NCBI GenBank assembly: GCA_020072765.1
Contig: JAIQGD010000050.1
Location: 1-43,323 of the forward strand
DNA: 43,323 bases
Origin: Terriglobia bacterium
GTDB lineage: Bacteria > Acidobacteriota > Terriglobia > Acidiferrales > UBA7541
Direction of reading: 5' to 3'
In this document: in pieces, positions 16,467 to 25,144 of the stretch
Layout: every line of letters begins with the position of its first letter
How positions within the stretch are numbered: position 1 is the stretch's first letter
Notes under the pieces: generated by a model
What the model saw: only the letters and a program-made list of their open reading frames with translations
The model's database searches: none
Told to the model about the DNA's origin: nothing
Program-made: the position numbers and the translations under genes

Positions 16467-17591
16467 TCATGGCTGGGGAGCGGGCTGAGCGGCCGGCGCC
16501 GGAGTGGGAGCGGGAGTCACGGTCTCACGCTTGGGGCCAGGGGTGGATGGTGCGGGCGCGGTGGTTGGCGCCTTGGGCGTGCTCGCGGCTGGCCCCGTTG
16601 CGCTGGAAGTTTGGCCGGCGGGCCGGGCCGGCGGCTTGGGGCCCACGAAGGTCGTGCCCGTAGAAGCGGCCGGCGCGGTCTTCGGCGGGGCAGGAAGCGG
16701 CGGCACGATCCCCGGTGCCACGGGATTGGCTTCGGCGGTATCGGTGGATTCCTCGGCCTGCTGGGGGATGAGTTCGTGCTGCGAAAGCAGGATGAGGACA
16801 TCCTCGAGGCGGTCCAGGCGCGCGGCGGGGCGCACGTGAATCACCTGAAAAGGATTTCCGGGAGCGGCATCGGTGACCGTGCCGATGACCAAACCCTTGG
16901 GAAAGATGCGGTCGTCGCCGGAAGTCAGAAGCACTTCGCCGGGGTGAACGGGTTCGTCGTTGACGACGTACTCCAGGCGCGGCTCGGGATCGCCGGTTCC
17001 CTTTAGCACGCCGTGGGTGCGGGTGTCGGCAAACAGGGCGCCCACGCCGCTATCCTTGTCGCTGAGCAGCAGGACCTGGGAGGTGTTGTTGGCGAGCACC
17101 TCGACGATTTTTCCGACGATGCCGTCGGGCGTGATGACGGCCATGTTGCGGCGGATGTGATCGCGTTCGCCGCGGTTGATGAACAGGGTGTGCGAGGAGG
17201 CATCGGCGCTGGCGCCAATCACCTGAGCGGCGAGCATGGGCGCTTCGGCGTGAGCGTCATGGAGGCCGAGCAGCGCGCGCAGGCGCTGCGCTTCGCCGGC
17301 CTGGGTTTCGAGTTCGCGGTTGTGGATGCGCAAGCGATCGAGTTCGGCGCGCAGGCGCTCGTTTTCCACGCGCGCGCGATGCAGGGCGATGTAGCCGTTC
17401 CAGACGCTGCCGCTTTTGGAGAGCGACCAGGTGGCGGCGCGTTCGCCTGGGGTGACGAGTTCGGCGGCCCAATAGCGGATCAGGCGCACGTCGTGTTCGC
17501 GCTTGATCTGGAAGGCGAGGAGCAGGATCTGGGCGAGCACGACCACGGCCAGCAGGCTCAGGGTGCGATGGCGAGAGAAGATATCAAGCAT
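16467..17591 (-). CDS. mreC: Cell shape-determining protein MreC
   Basis: Bitopic periplasmic scaffold, 374 residues from the ATG at 17591 (MLDIFSRHR); the frame is open to 17666 but that extension lacks homology. One N-terminal membrane helix (about 11-27), a coiled coil (ENERLRAELDRLRIHNREL, about 75-110), and the beta-domain with NRGERDHIRRNMAVITPDGIVG and LLLSDKDSGVGAL. The last 90 residues are Pro/Ala/Thr-rich and would extend into the periplasm, longer than in well-studied MreC proteins. It links MreB to PBP2 and RodA encoded downstream. Confidence 0.93.
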   Translation of the reverse strand: MLDIFSRHRTLSLLAVVVLAQILLLAFQIKREHDVRLIRYWAAELVTPGERAATWSLSKSGSVWNGYIALHRARVENERLRAELDRLRIHNRELETQAGEAQRLRALLGLHDAHAEAPMLAAQVIGASADASSHTLFINRGERDHIRRNMAVITPDGIVGKIVEVLANNTSQVLLLSDKDSGVGALFADTRTHGVLKGTGDPEPRLEYVVNDEPVHPGEVLLTSGDDRIFPKGLVIGTVTDAAPGNPFQVIHVRPAARLDRLEDVLILLSQHELIPQQAEESTDTAEANPVAPGIVPPLPAPPKTAPAASTGTTFVGPKPPARPAGQTSSATGPAASTPKAPTTAPAPSTPGPKRETVTPAPTPAPAAQPAPQP

Positions 17592-17715
17592 GATCGAGAC
17601 TCGATGGCCGGGACAGGGAGCCGGGAAACGCGAAGCCGCGGAGTCCCGGGCGACAGCTCCGGCCAACTTCCGCAGTTCGCGCGTGCGACTTGGAACGAGC
17701 GGCCATCAGCATGGT

Positions 17716-18756
17716 TCAATCGATCGAGACCATGCGCAGGAGCCGGAAATCGCTGAGCATTTTTCCGGTGCCGAGCACCACCGAAGCCAGCGGATCATCG
17801 GCGATGGAAACGGGCAAGCCGGTTTCCTCGCGGATGCGCTTGTCGAGGTTCTTGATCAGCGCGCCGCCGCCGGTGAGCACGATGCCGCGGTCGCTGATGT
17901 CAGCGGAGAGTTCGGGCGGGGTGCGCTCGAGCGCCACGCGGATGGCATTGACGATGGTGGAGATATTTTCGGAGAGGGCTTCGCGGATTTCGCTGTCGTC
18001 GATGGTGACCGTGCGCGGAACGCCCTCGATCAAATTGCGGCCCTTGACTTCCAGGGTGAGCGGTTTTTCCAGCGGATAGGCGGAGCCGATTTCGATCTTG
18101 ATCTGTTCGGCGGTGCGCTCTCCGACCAGGAGGTTGTACTTGCGCTTGAGGTAGTGCATCACCGACTCGTCCATTTCGTTTCCGGCGACGCGGACCGAGC
18201 GCGAGTAGACGATGCCGCTCATGGAGATGACAGCGATATCGGTGGTGCCGCCGCCGATATCCACGACCATATTCCCCGAGGGTTCCTCGATGGGCAGGCC
18301 CGCGCCGATGGCAGCGGCCATGGCCTGTTCGACCAGATAGACTTCGCTGGCGCGGGCGCGATAGGCGGAGTCCTGCACGGCGCGTTTTTCCACGGGCGTG
18401 ATTTCGCTGGGCACGCCGATGACAATGCGTGGATGGACGAGCACGCGGCGGTTGTGGGCCTTCTGGATGAAGTAGGTGAGCATTTTTTCGGTCACCTTGA
18501 AGTCGGCGATGACGCCGTCCTTCATCGGCTTGATGGCCACCACATTTCCCGGTGTCCGGCCGAGCATCTCCTTGGCCTCGCGGCCCACGGCCACGACCTC
18601 GGCGGTATTTTTGTTGATGGCCACGATGGAGGGTTCGTTGACGACGATCCCCTTGTTGCGGGCAAAAACCAGCGTGTTGGCGGTTCCCAGATCGATGGCG
18701 AGGTCGGAAGAAAACAGACTGAACACCGACCGCAAATTAAAGCCGTTCTTGGTCAC
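17716..18756 (-). CDS. mreB: Actin-like rod shape-determining protein MreB
   Basis: Cytoskeletal ATPase that guides cell-wall elongation. It has 346 residues, the normal length. Actin-fold nucleotide motifs: phosphate 1 DLAIDLGTANTLVF (18-31), phosphate 2 VVDIGGGTTDIAV (about 164-176), adenosine motif GIVLTGGGALI (about 293-303). The N-terminal SVFSLFSSD fits a membrane-binding segment. It is followed at 125 bp by mreC. A GC-rich hairpin lies between it and the upstream FecR-type gene. Confidence 0.97.
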   Translation of the reverse strand: MTKNGFNLRSVFSLFSSDLAIDLGTANTLVFARNKGIVVNEPSIVAINKNTAEVVAVGREAKEMLGRTPGNVVAIKPMKDGVIADFKVTEKMLTYFIQKAHNRRVLVHPRIVIGVPSEITPVEKRAVQDSAYRARASEVYLVEQAMAAAIGAGLPIEEPSGNMVVDIGGGTTDIAVISMSGIVYSRSVRVAGNEMDESVMHYLKRKYNLLVGERTAEQIKIEIGSAYPLEKPLTLEVKGRNLIEGVPRTVTIDDSEIREALSENISTIVNAIRVALERTPPELSADISDRGIVLTGGGALIKNLDKRIREETGLPVSIADDPLASVVLGTGKMLSDFRLLRMVSID

Positions 18757-18784
18757 GAAGTGCTTCCCCCTAAGGTCCCAATTG

Positions 18785-18809
18785 GGCGCCCCGAGGATTT
18801 CGGGGCGCC
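18785..18809 (-). terminator. GC-rich hairpin between the FecR/Ig-like gene and mreB
   Basis: Ten-base arms GGCGCCCCGA and TCGGGGCGCC with a five-base loop. No T run follows on the minus strand (CAATTGGG), so it could be a weak or factor-dependent terminator, or an mRNA structure at the mreB 5' end. Confidence 0.45.
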
Positions 18810-18835
18810 TGCTACTGGCGGACGAATCGGCCGCG

Positions 18836-20113
18836 CTACGGAATCATGACATCGACGCGCTTGATGGCCATTCCGCCCCGGCGGTTCTGCCCAGTGATGA
18901 CGATGGTGTGGCTCCCCCGAGCCATCGGCTGGGAAAAATACCGGAAATGTCCGTCGCCCTTGATGTCGGCGACTTGCTCCCCGTTAATAATCAAGGCCGC
19001 GCCGGGCTCGGTGCGGCCGATGACCTCGACGACGCTGCCCTGCAACTGCGTGGCGTCCACTTCCAGGAGCATCTCCTGGGCCTTGCCCTGCGAGGCGAGG
19101 GTGAACTTGTACGGCTCGCTGGCGTCGCTGACGCTGTTTTTGTCGTCAATGGCATGGACGCGCCAGAAATAGTCGCCGGGATCGAGTCCGGAAATGTCCA
19201 GGGCCGTCGCGACGGTTTTCCGTTCCACGACGATGCGGTTGAACATCGCGGTGGTGCTGACCTGAAAATCGTAGAGCTTGGCGGTGTTCGAGGATTTCCA
19301 GGAGAAGTGAATTGTATCGTGCCTGGGGTCGGCGGCGATAATGGGCTGGAGGTTCAGCGGCTCAACCAATTCGGGCGGAGCCAGCACTTGCGTTTTGGTG
19401 ATGCCCGTGCCGCCGGCGGTAAAGGTGGCGCGCTCATACTGTCCGATATCGACGTGTTCGTTGCCGCGGTTGAGTTGGGCGCTTCCGGCGTCGACGGTGA
19501 TTTCCTGTTCCTTGGTGGTCGGATCGGTGCGCACGGCCGCGCGGCTGTTGGAGCGCAGCGAGGCCACGGCATTCTCGAAGGAAACCTCGGCCTTCGAGCC
19601 CGGGACGGACCAGGAGCCGGTGGTCAGGTCAACCTGGCCGGCGGTAATGTGCACGCCGACTTGGGAAGCGCGGTCCTGCTCGACGATGTTTTCCTCGACG
19701 GTGACCAGGGTGTCGCCCTTCACGGTGTAGGTGGTTCCGTCGGCGAAGGCGATGCGCGCCACGCCTTCCGAGCTGGTCTGGATCAAGTCGCCTTTATCCA
19801 GCGTGACCTGGTAGTCGGCCGTCACCCATTGCACCGAATTGACCTTTTTCACCTGGACCTTGCCGTCGAGATTGACGAAACGCGCCTGCCGGTCGGTGAT
19901 TACGGCCACGCCGGTGTCGTGCGGGCTCACGGTGTCGGAGAGTTTGCGCAACAGGCTGCCGGCCGTTTCCGGAAACACCAAATAAAACGAGGCGAGGATG
20001 ATGGCGAGGATGACGGCGGCGAACAGCAAGACGGTGCGATACTGCACCGTGTGCCAATACACCTCCACACGCCCGACTTTTGCCTTGGCCGCAGCCGAGT
20101 TCTTATCGTCCAT
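18836..20113 (-). CDS. FecR domain-containing membrane protein with Fn3/Ig-like C-terminus
   Basis: A protein of 425 residues from the ATG at 20113; a GTG at 20122 gives three extra residues. One transmembrane helix near residues 25-47 anchors an extracytoplasmic part. This starts with a FecR-type domain (KGDLIQTSSEGVARIAFADG, ENAVASLRSNSRAAVRTD), then an Fn3-like stretch (YDFQVSTTAMFNRIVV, GDYFWRVHAIDDKNSV) and a terminal Ig-like repeat (GAALIINGEQVADIKGDGHF). There is no partner ECF sigma factor. It reads into mreB, and an envelope or wall-related role is plausible but only inferred from position. Confidence 0.75.
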   Translation of the reverse strand: MDDKNSAAAKAKVGRVEVYWHTVQYRTVLLFAAVILAIILASFYLVFPETAGSLLRKLSDTVSPHDTGVAVITDRQARFVNLDGKVQVKKVNSVQWVTADYQVTLDKGDLIQTSSEGVARIAFADGTTYTVKGDTLVTVEENIVEQDRASQVGVHITAGQVDLTTGSWSVPGSKAEVSFENAVASLRSNSRAAVRTDPTTKEQEITVDAGSAQLNRGNEHVDIGQYERATFTAGGTGITKTQVLAPPELVEPLNLQPIIAADPRHDTIHFSWKSSNTAKLYDFQVSTTAMFNRIVVERKTVATALDISGLDPGDYFWRVHAIDDKNSVSDASEPYKFTLASQGKAQEMLLEVDATQLQGSVVEVIGRTEPGAALIINGEQVADIKGDGHFRYFSQPMARGSHTIVITGQNRRGGMAIKRVDVMIP

Positions 20114-20132
20114 GATCGTCACCGAGGGTCAA

Positions 20133-20142
20133 TTTGCAAATC
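20133..20142. promoter_or_regulatory. ATTTGCAAAT palindrome upstream of the FecR/Ig-like gene
   Basis: Perfect 10-bp palindrome 20 bp before the start of the minus-strand gene. A related TTTGCAAA lies at 20396-20403 on the other side of the divergent interval. The interval 20114-20468 holds no gene; it also has GGGGCGGCCATTTTG twice (about 20231 and 20280). Confidence 0.35.
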
Positions 20143-20468
20143 TAGCACACGGGTATAGGCCTTTCAACACGACGTGAGCGCAGTTGCGAAACCGCTACCC
20201 CCTCCCGCCCGGGGGTGTCGGGAAGCCGGGGCGGCCATTTTGCGCCGGAATTTCGGACGGGCGGAGGCCGTAGGGGCGAAGGGGCGGCCATTTTGGAGGT
20301 TGACCGCGGTGGTTCCATTAGGGAAACTAGAAGCGGAATTGTAAGCCGGCTCGCAGCACCGCAAATCTGTTTGCGCAACCAAGCGTGTTTGGCATTTTGC
20401 AAATGTCCGGCGGGATGCGGGAAGACAGCGCCGGGGCGCGAGGCCGGGAAAAATCATAAAGGGCGAGG

Positions 20469-21692
20469 ATGAACAATATGAATGACGTGATTGGCGAGCT
20501 GACGCCGCCGCAGCGATTGATGCTGACGCCGGGCCCCTCCTGCATGGACCCGCGCGTGTATCGCGCGTTGGCCGCGCCGCTGGTGGGGCACGTGGACCCG
20601 TGGTTCACGGAAATGATGAGCGATGTGCAGATCCTGCTGCGGCGCGTGTTTCAGACGAAGAACCGCATCACGTTTCCCATTTCCGCGTCGGGCTCGGGGG
20701 GCATCGAGGCGGCGGTGATGAACCCGCTGGAGGCGGGCGAGGAATGCATCGTGTGCGTCAACGGCGCGTTTTCCGAGCGCATGGCCATTATCGCCGAGCG
20801 CATTCCGGCGAAGGTGACGCGCGTGGAAGCGCCGCTGGGCCGCACGGTGGATCCGCAAGACGTGCTGCGCGCGGGCAAGGGCCGGAAGATCAAGTTCGTG
20901 GGGCTGGCACACGGCGAGACGTCGACCGGCGTGGTGCAGCGGATTGACGACTACCGGAAAGTGGCCGACGAACTCGGCGCGCTGCTGGTGGTGGACACGG
21001 TGGCGACCCTGGCGGGGATTCCGCTGGATGTCGACGGGCAGCGCATCGATATTTGTTTCAGCGGCACGCAGAAGGCCATCAGCGCGCCGCCGGGCATGGC
21101 GCCGATCACGGTGAACGCTCGCGTGGAAGAGTTGATGCGCGCGCGCAAGGAACCGGTGCGCAGCTGGTATTTCGATTTGACGCCCACGATGAGCTATTGG
21201 GGCCAGGAGCGGACGTATCACCACACGCCGCCGATTTCCCTCATCTATGCGCTGCGCGAAGCGCTGCGCCTGGTGCTGGAAGAAGGGCTCGATGCGCGCT
21301 GTGAGCGGCACGCGCGCAATCAGCAGGCGATGATCGCCGGGCTCGAGGCCATGGGCGTGATGCCGCTGGTTTCGAATCCGGCCGACCGCCTGGTGACCGT
21401 CACCGCGGTGAAGATTCCCGAGGGAATCGACGACGGCAAGGTTCGCCAGCAACTGCTGAACGAATTCAACATCGAGATTTCGGGCGGCTTCGGGGCTCTG
21501 AAGGGAAAGATCTGGCGCGTGGGGCTGATGGGCTATTCCAGCCAGAAGGGCAACGTGCTGCTGTTCCTGGCGGCGCTGGAAAAGACGCTTCTCGACCAGG
21601 GCCTGCGGGTTTCCGCCGGAGCGGGCGTGGCCGCGGCCATTCACAGCTACCAGCAAGCGACCCAGCCCGCGGTTGCGGGCGCGAAGAAGTAG
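20469..21692 (+). CDS. Class V aminotransferase (alanine-glyoxylate / serine-pyruvate type)
   Basis: PLP-dependent enzyme of 407 residues. It opens with MLTPGPSCMDPRVYRALAAP, the glycine-rich cofactor region SGSGGIEAAV, the PLP-ring Asp176 (LLVVDTVATLAG) and the Schiff-base Lys202 in SGTQKAISAPPGM. These are the marks of the AGXT/SPT branch, which moves the amino group of alanine or serine to glyoxylate or pyruvate. The start has GGGCGAGG ahead of it. The last 25 residues are Ala-rich and not part of the fold. It is followed after only 10 bp by an unknown gene, implying a joint function. The exact substrate pair is not decidable. Confidence 0.9.
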   Translation: MNNMNDVIGELTPPQRLMLTPGPSCMDPRVYRALAAPLVGHVDPWFTEMMSDVQILLRRVFQTKNRITFPISASGSGGIEAAVMNPLEAGEECIVCVNGAFSERMAIIAERIPAKVTRVEAPLGRTVDPQDVLRAGKGRKIKFVGLAHGETSTGVVQRIDDYRKVADELGALLVVDTVATLAGIPLDVDGQRIDICFSGTQKAISAPPGMAPITVNARVEELMRARKEPVRSWYFDLTPTMSYWGQERTYHHTPPISLIYALREALRLVLEEGLDARCERHARNQQAMIAGLEAMGVMPLVSNPADRLVTVTAVKIPEGIDDGKVRQQLLNEFNIEISGGFGALKGKIWRVGLMGYSSQKGNVLLFLAALEKTLLDQGLRVSAGAGVAAAIHSYQQATQPAVAGAKK

Positions 21693-21702
21693 GGAGTCAC
21701 CC

Positions 21703-22086
21703 ATGGCAAAAGCGGCTGTGTATCCCACGATCCCCAATGCCGGCGCGATGAGCGAATTCATCAGCGCCTTCGACGTGCCGTCGAAGGTGACCGATTTCAT
21801 ATACCGGTGCCGGTTCTCGCACTGCTGGAACGGCATCGCCACGCGGCACAGCGACACGATGGATTGCAAGTTCTTCGTGGACGGCAAGGGCGTGGTGCTG
21901 GGGCTGGCGCATCCGGGGTTTGTGGCGTTCCGCGAGAAGGCGGGGCGGAACCTGTCGGACCGCGAGGCCAGCTACATCGCCGCCGAATATCTGCGCGAGC
22001 GGCTCGAGCAGGAAGACGAGCACGCGCTGTACGATGTGGCCGCCGACGATGTCCTCCGCATCATCGGGAAACTGGGCATTCGCTGA
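21703..22086 (+). CDS. Conserved-looking small protein of unknown function
   Basis: A protein of 127 residues starting at an ATG seven bases after GGGAG. I do not recognise a family. Visible features: no signal peptide or membrane helix; a Cys/His cluster YRCRFSHCWNGIATRHS (about 37-53) and a later Cys (MDCKFF); a beta-like stretch FFVDGKGVVLGLAHPGFVAF; and an acidic helical C-terminus (YIAAEYLRERLEQEDEHAL). Codon use resembles the neighbouring aminotransferase, whose stop is 10 bp upstream, so the two are almost certainly co-transcribed. A metal- or cofactor-related accessory to the aminotransferase is one possibility, purely inferred. Confidence 0.75.
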   Translation: MAKAAVYPTIPNAGAMSEFISAFDVPSKVTDFIYRCRFSHCWNGIATRHSDTMDCKFFVDGKGVVLGLAHPGFVAFREKAGRNLSDREASYIAAEYLRERLEQEDEHALYDVAADDVLRIIGKLGIR

Positions 22087-22218
22087 ATCTTTCTAGTTCC
22101 CGAACCCTTCCCGTCAAGCAAGGGCGCGTATTACTTTTCGTCTGAGTCGGAATGCGCGCGGCCCTTGCCTCCGGCCCTGTTGACTCTCCGGACAGCAGGC
22201 GCCAGATTGCCTTCCACC

Positions 22219-22392
22219 GAGCTTTACACGCCCGCGCGACGCCCGTATTCTAGCGGTAAATTCTGCCGGGATCGGACCCGGCCGAGACTGGTTGTGGAGG
22301 CGCTGGAGCTTTACACGCCCGCGCGACGCCCGTATTCTAGCGGTAAATTCTGCCGGGATCGGACCCGGCCGAGACTGGTTGTGGAGGCGCTG
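22219..22392 (+). repeat. Exact 87-bp tandem duplication in the lemA leader
   Basis: 22219-22305 and 22306-22392 are identical by reading. Each unit starts GAGCTTTACACG, contains CGTATTCTAGCGGTAAATTC and ends GTTGTGGAGGCGCTG, so each carries a TATTCT -10-like element and the lemA ribosome site. The period is a multiple of three, so an open frame passes through both copies into lemA. The start of the interval (22087-22218) shows nothing else. Confidence 0.95.
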
Positions 22393-22393
22393 G

Positions 22394-22951
22394 ATGCTGA
22401 TACTCGCGATCGTCGCGGTGGTGCTGATCGTTCTGGTAATCGGGATGTACAACGGGCTGGTGGGTCTGCGGGTGCAGTGCGACAACGCCTGGTCCGACAT
22501 CGACGTGCAGCTGAAGCGGCGCTACGACCTGATTCCCAACATCGTGGAAACGGTGAAGGGGTATGCCGCGCATGAAAAAGACACGCTGGAAGGCGTGGTG
22601 GCGGCGCGGAATCGCGCCATGAGCGCGCAGGGCCCGGCGGACAAGGCCGGGGCGGAAACGGCCCTGACGGCCGCGCTGCGCCAGGTGTTTGCGCTGGCCG
22701 AAGCCTATCCGCAGCTGCGCGCGGTGGAGAGCTTCACGCAGCTGCAGCAGACCCTGAACCAGATCGAGGACACCGTGCAGAACGCGCGGCGCTACTACAA
22801 CGCCGTGGTGCGCGACTTCAACACCAAGATCGCGCAGTTTCCCTCGAACCTCATCGCCGGGATGTTCAACTTCAAGGCGCGCGAATTTTTCGAGATCGGC
22901 GCGCCGGCCGAGCGCGAAGCTCCCAAGGTTAGCTTCGGCGGGGCTTCCTAG
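22394..22951 (+). CDS. LemA family protein
   Basis: Membrane-anchored protein of 185 residues. The N-terminal helix MLILAIVAVVLIVLVIGMYN is followed by the cytoplasmic or periplasmic helical bundle typical of LemA: DIDVQLKRRYDLIPNIVETV, HEKDTLEGVVAARN, LNQIEDTVQNARRYYNAVVR and the closing NTKIAQFPSNLIAGMF. Start chosen at the ATG with GGAGG six bases upstream; an open frame extends to 22292 through the duplicated leader but would destroy the N-terminal anchor. It is paired with a DUF2207 gene 12 bp downstream, a common combination. The role is poorly defined (envelope-related). Confidence 0.93.
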   Translation: MLILAIVAVVLIVLVIGMYNGLVGLRVQCDNAWSDIDVQLKRRYDLIPNIVETVKGYAAHEKDTLEGVVAARNRAMSAQGPADKAGAETALTAALRQVFALAEAYPQLRAVESFTQLQQTLNQIEDTVQNARRYYNAVVRDFNTKIAQFPSNLIAGMFNFKAREFFEIGAPAEREAPKVSFGGAS

Positions 22952-22963
22952 GCGGACTCGGAC

Positions 22964-24685
22964 ATGGCCGCCCTGCGCCGCGCTCTTGCTGTTGGCCTGC
23001 TCGCGCTGGTCGCAGCGATGCCCGCGGCGGCGCGCGAGCTGGTCATCCGGCATTTCAACGAGCAGGTGACCGTCAACCCCGACGGAACGATCGAAGTCAT
23101 CGAATTCATCGAAGCGCAATTCACCGGGAAATGGAACGGCCTGTACCGGACCATCCCGGTGGAATACACCACGCCGCAGGGCCTGAACTTCACGCTGTTT
23201 CTGGAACCGCTGTCGGTCACTGACGATGACGCCCGCCCGCTCAAGTACGAGCAGAGCCGCCAGGGACGCTACGTCAAATTCAAAGTGTACGTGCCCGGCG
23301 CGGAAGATGCGACGCGCACCATCATGCTGCACTATCGCGTGCGCAACGCGCTGCGCTTCCTGGAGGACCACGACGAGCTGTACTGGAACGTGACCGGAAA
23401 CGAATGGGACGTGGCCATCGAATCCGCGAGCGCCAAGATCGAGCTTCCCCCCGGCGTCACGGGCCTGCACGCCATCGCGTATACGGGGGCGTTTGGCTCG
23501 CGCGCCGCCGACGCGCAGGTGGAGACGAAAGACAACACGGTCGAACTCCAGACCGCGCGCCAGCTGGAATTCCATGAAGGGCTGACGGCCGTCGCGGGAT
23601 GGGACAAGGGAAGCGTTCACCCGCCCAGCGAGCTGGACAACGCATGGTTCCTGCTGCGGAGCAACTGGCCGTTCTTTTTTCCGATCGGCATCTTTTTCGC
23701 GATGTTCTGGCTGTGGTGGACGCGCGGGCGCGATCCCGAGCGGGATGCGGTGACGGTGCAGTACGAGCCGCCCGATAAGCTGACGCCCGCCGAGTGCGGC
23801 GCGCTGGTGGACAACGAAGGCGCGATGCGCGACATCACCGCGACCCTGGTGGACCTGGCGGTGAAGGGCTATCTGACGATCGAGCAGAAGGAGGATAGCG
23901 GGCTGCTGGCCCTGCTGCACCACAAGGAGTACGTCTTTCACCTGAAGAAACCCGTGGCCGAATGGGTGGGCGCGCGGGCGCACGAGCAGCAGATGCTCGC
24001 GGCGCTGTTCGATAACGGCATGACGACGGACGTCAAGCTTTCGGACCTGCAAAATCATTTTTATACGCACCTTCCCGCCATTCGCAGCGCCATCTTCGAC
24101 GCGCTGGTGGGCGACGGCTACTATCTGCACCGGCCCGACACGGTGCGCAACGCGTATGTCGGGGCGGGATTTCTCATCGGATTTTTCCTGGCGGCGGGTT
24201 CCGGGGCGTTGGCGCGATCCACGGGGATGGTGCAGCTGGCCTGGGTGCTGGCGGGTATTGCGACCGGTGCGGTGATTTGCGGATTCGGGTGGTTCATGCC
24301 GGCGCGCACGCGGGCGGGCGCGGAGACGATGGGGCGGGTGCTGGGGTTTGAGGATTTTCTGGGCCGCGTGGAAAGCGATCACATCGCGCGGATGGAAAAT
24401 AAACCCGAGCTTTTCGAGAAGTATCTGCCCTACGCCATGGCGCTGCACGTGGAGAAGAAATGGGTGCAGGCGTTTGCCGGCATCGCCATGCAGCCGCCGC
24501 AGTGGTATCAGGGCAGCTACGGCGCGGGTTTTCAGCCGTATCTGCTGGTGAATGACCTCAACGTGATGTCGGCGCAGGCGGGCAACATCATGACGTCGTC
24601 GCCGCGGAGCGCGGGCGGATCGGGATTTGGAGGCGGCGGCGGGTCGGGCGGCGGATTCGGCGGCGGCGGTGGCGGCGGGTTCTAA
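22964..24685 (+). CDS. DUF2207 domain-containing membrane protein
   Basis: A protein of 573 residues. A cleavable signal (LRRALAVGLLALVAAMPAAARE) precedes the DUF2207 beta domain with FNEQVTVNPDGTIEVIEFI and GKWNGLYRTIPVEY. Transmembrane segments follow at about 227-247 and 400-445, with DUF-typical cytoplasmic parts TPAECGALVDNEGAMRDITATLVDLAVKG (read in parts) and GFEDFLGRVESDHIARME. It ends in a Gly-rich tail with FGGGGGSGGGF-type repeats, as in YciQ-like proteins. LemA and DUF2207 are regularly adjacent and may form one membrane complex. No catalytic motif is seen. Confidence 0.9.
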   Translation: MAALRRALAVGLLALVAAMPAAARELVIRHFNEQVTVNPDGTIEVIEFIEAQFTGKWNGLYRTIPVEYTTPQGLNFTLFLEPLSVTDDDARPLKYEQSRQGRYVKFKVYVPGAEDATRTIMLHYRVRNALRFLEDHDELYWNVTGNEWDVAIESASAKIELPPGVTGLHAIAYTGAFGSRAADAQVETKDNTVELQTARQLEFHEGLTAVAGWDKGSVHPPSELDNAWFLLRSNWPFFFPIGIFFAMFWLWWTRGRDPERDAVTVQYEPPDKLTPAECGALVDNEGAMRDITATLVDLAVKGYLTIEQKEDSGLLALLHHKEYVFHLKKPVAEWVGARAHEQQMLAALFDNGMTTDVKLSDLQNHFYTHLPAIRSAIFDALVGDGYYLHRPDTVRNAYVGAGFLIGFFLAAGSGALARSTGMVQLAWVLAGIATGAVICGFGWFMPARTRAGAETMGRVLGFEDFLGRVESDHIARMENKPELFEKYLPYAMALHVEKKWVQAFAGIAMQPPQWYQGSYGAGFQPYLLVNDLNVMSAQAGNIMTSSPRSAGGSGFGGGGGSGGGFGGGGGGGF

Positions 24686-25144
24686 CAGGGCGCGGAAAAA
24701 TTCGAAACCGCGCCTCAGGGGTTTCCCGACACAAGACATCGGGACGCAAAAACCGCGAAAACCGCTGATGATAAGGCGTGGTTTATGTCGGAGCTGAAGC
24801 TCCGAGCCCCTAAAAAGCGCCTTTTTTCCGCAAGTTGTGAAGCCGCGATCCACAAAGCTCCCGGAATTTGTCGGCATGCTGCGAAAGCTCCGGCCCCCTC
24901 AGAACGATCTATGCGACAGGCCGGCCCTGTTGACTTCCTTCCATCTTGCGCAGCGCAAGAGGGATTCTTCGACTGCGCGTCCCGGGCGGAAATCGCTGAG
25001 ACCGCGATTTCCGGAAGAAAAAAGCCTCCGGGACGATTCGCTCGAATGACGAATCTGCGGGCGCGTCGCAAAGCAATTGAGGTGACGCCCTTGCAACAGA
25101 GGATGTCAACAGAGCCAGACAGACCGTGGTCTGGCCGGCCGAGG
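24686..25144. other. Non-coding interval with short hairpins
   Basis: No credible gene. It holds small hairpins such as CGGAGCTgaAGCTCCG (about 24789-24804) followed by AGCCCCTAAAAAGCGCC, and CCGACACAAGACATCGGG (about 24726-24743). The 18-mer GGATGTCAACAGAGCCAG at 25101-25118 is shared with 15855-15872. Confidence 0.5.

Noticed and set aside
22337-24877. Open frame of 846 codons, minus strand
   Set aside because: Antisense to lemA and DUF2207, both well supported by family motifs.
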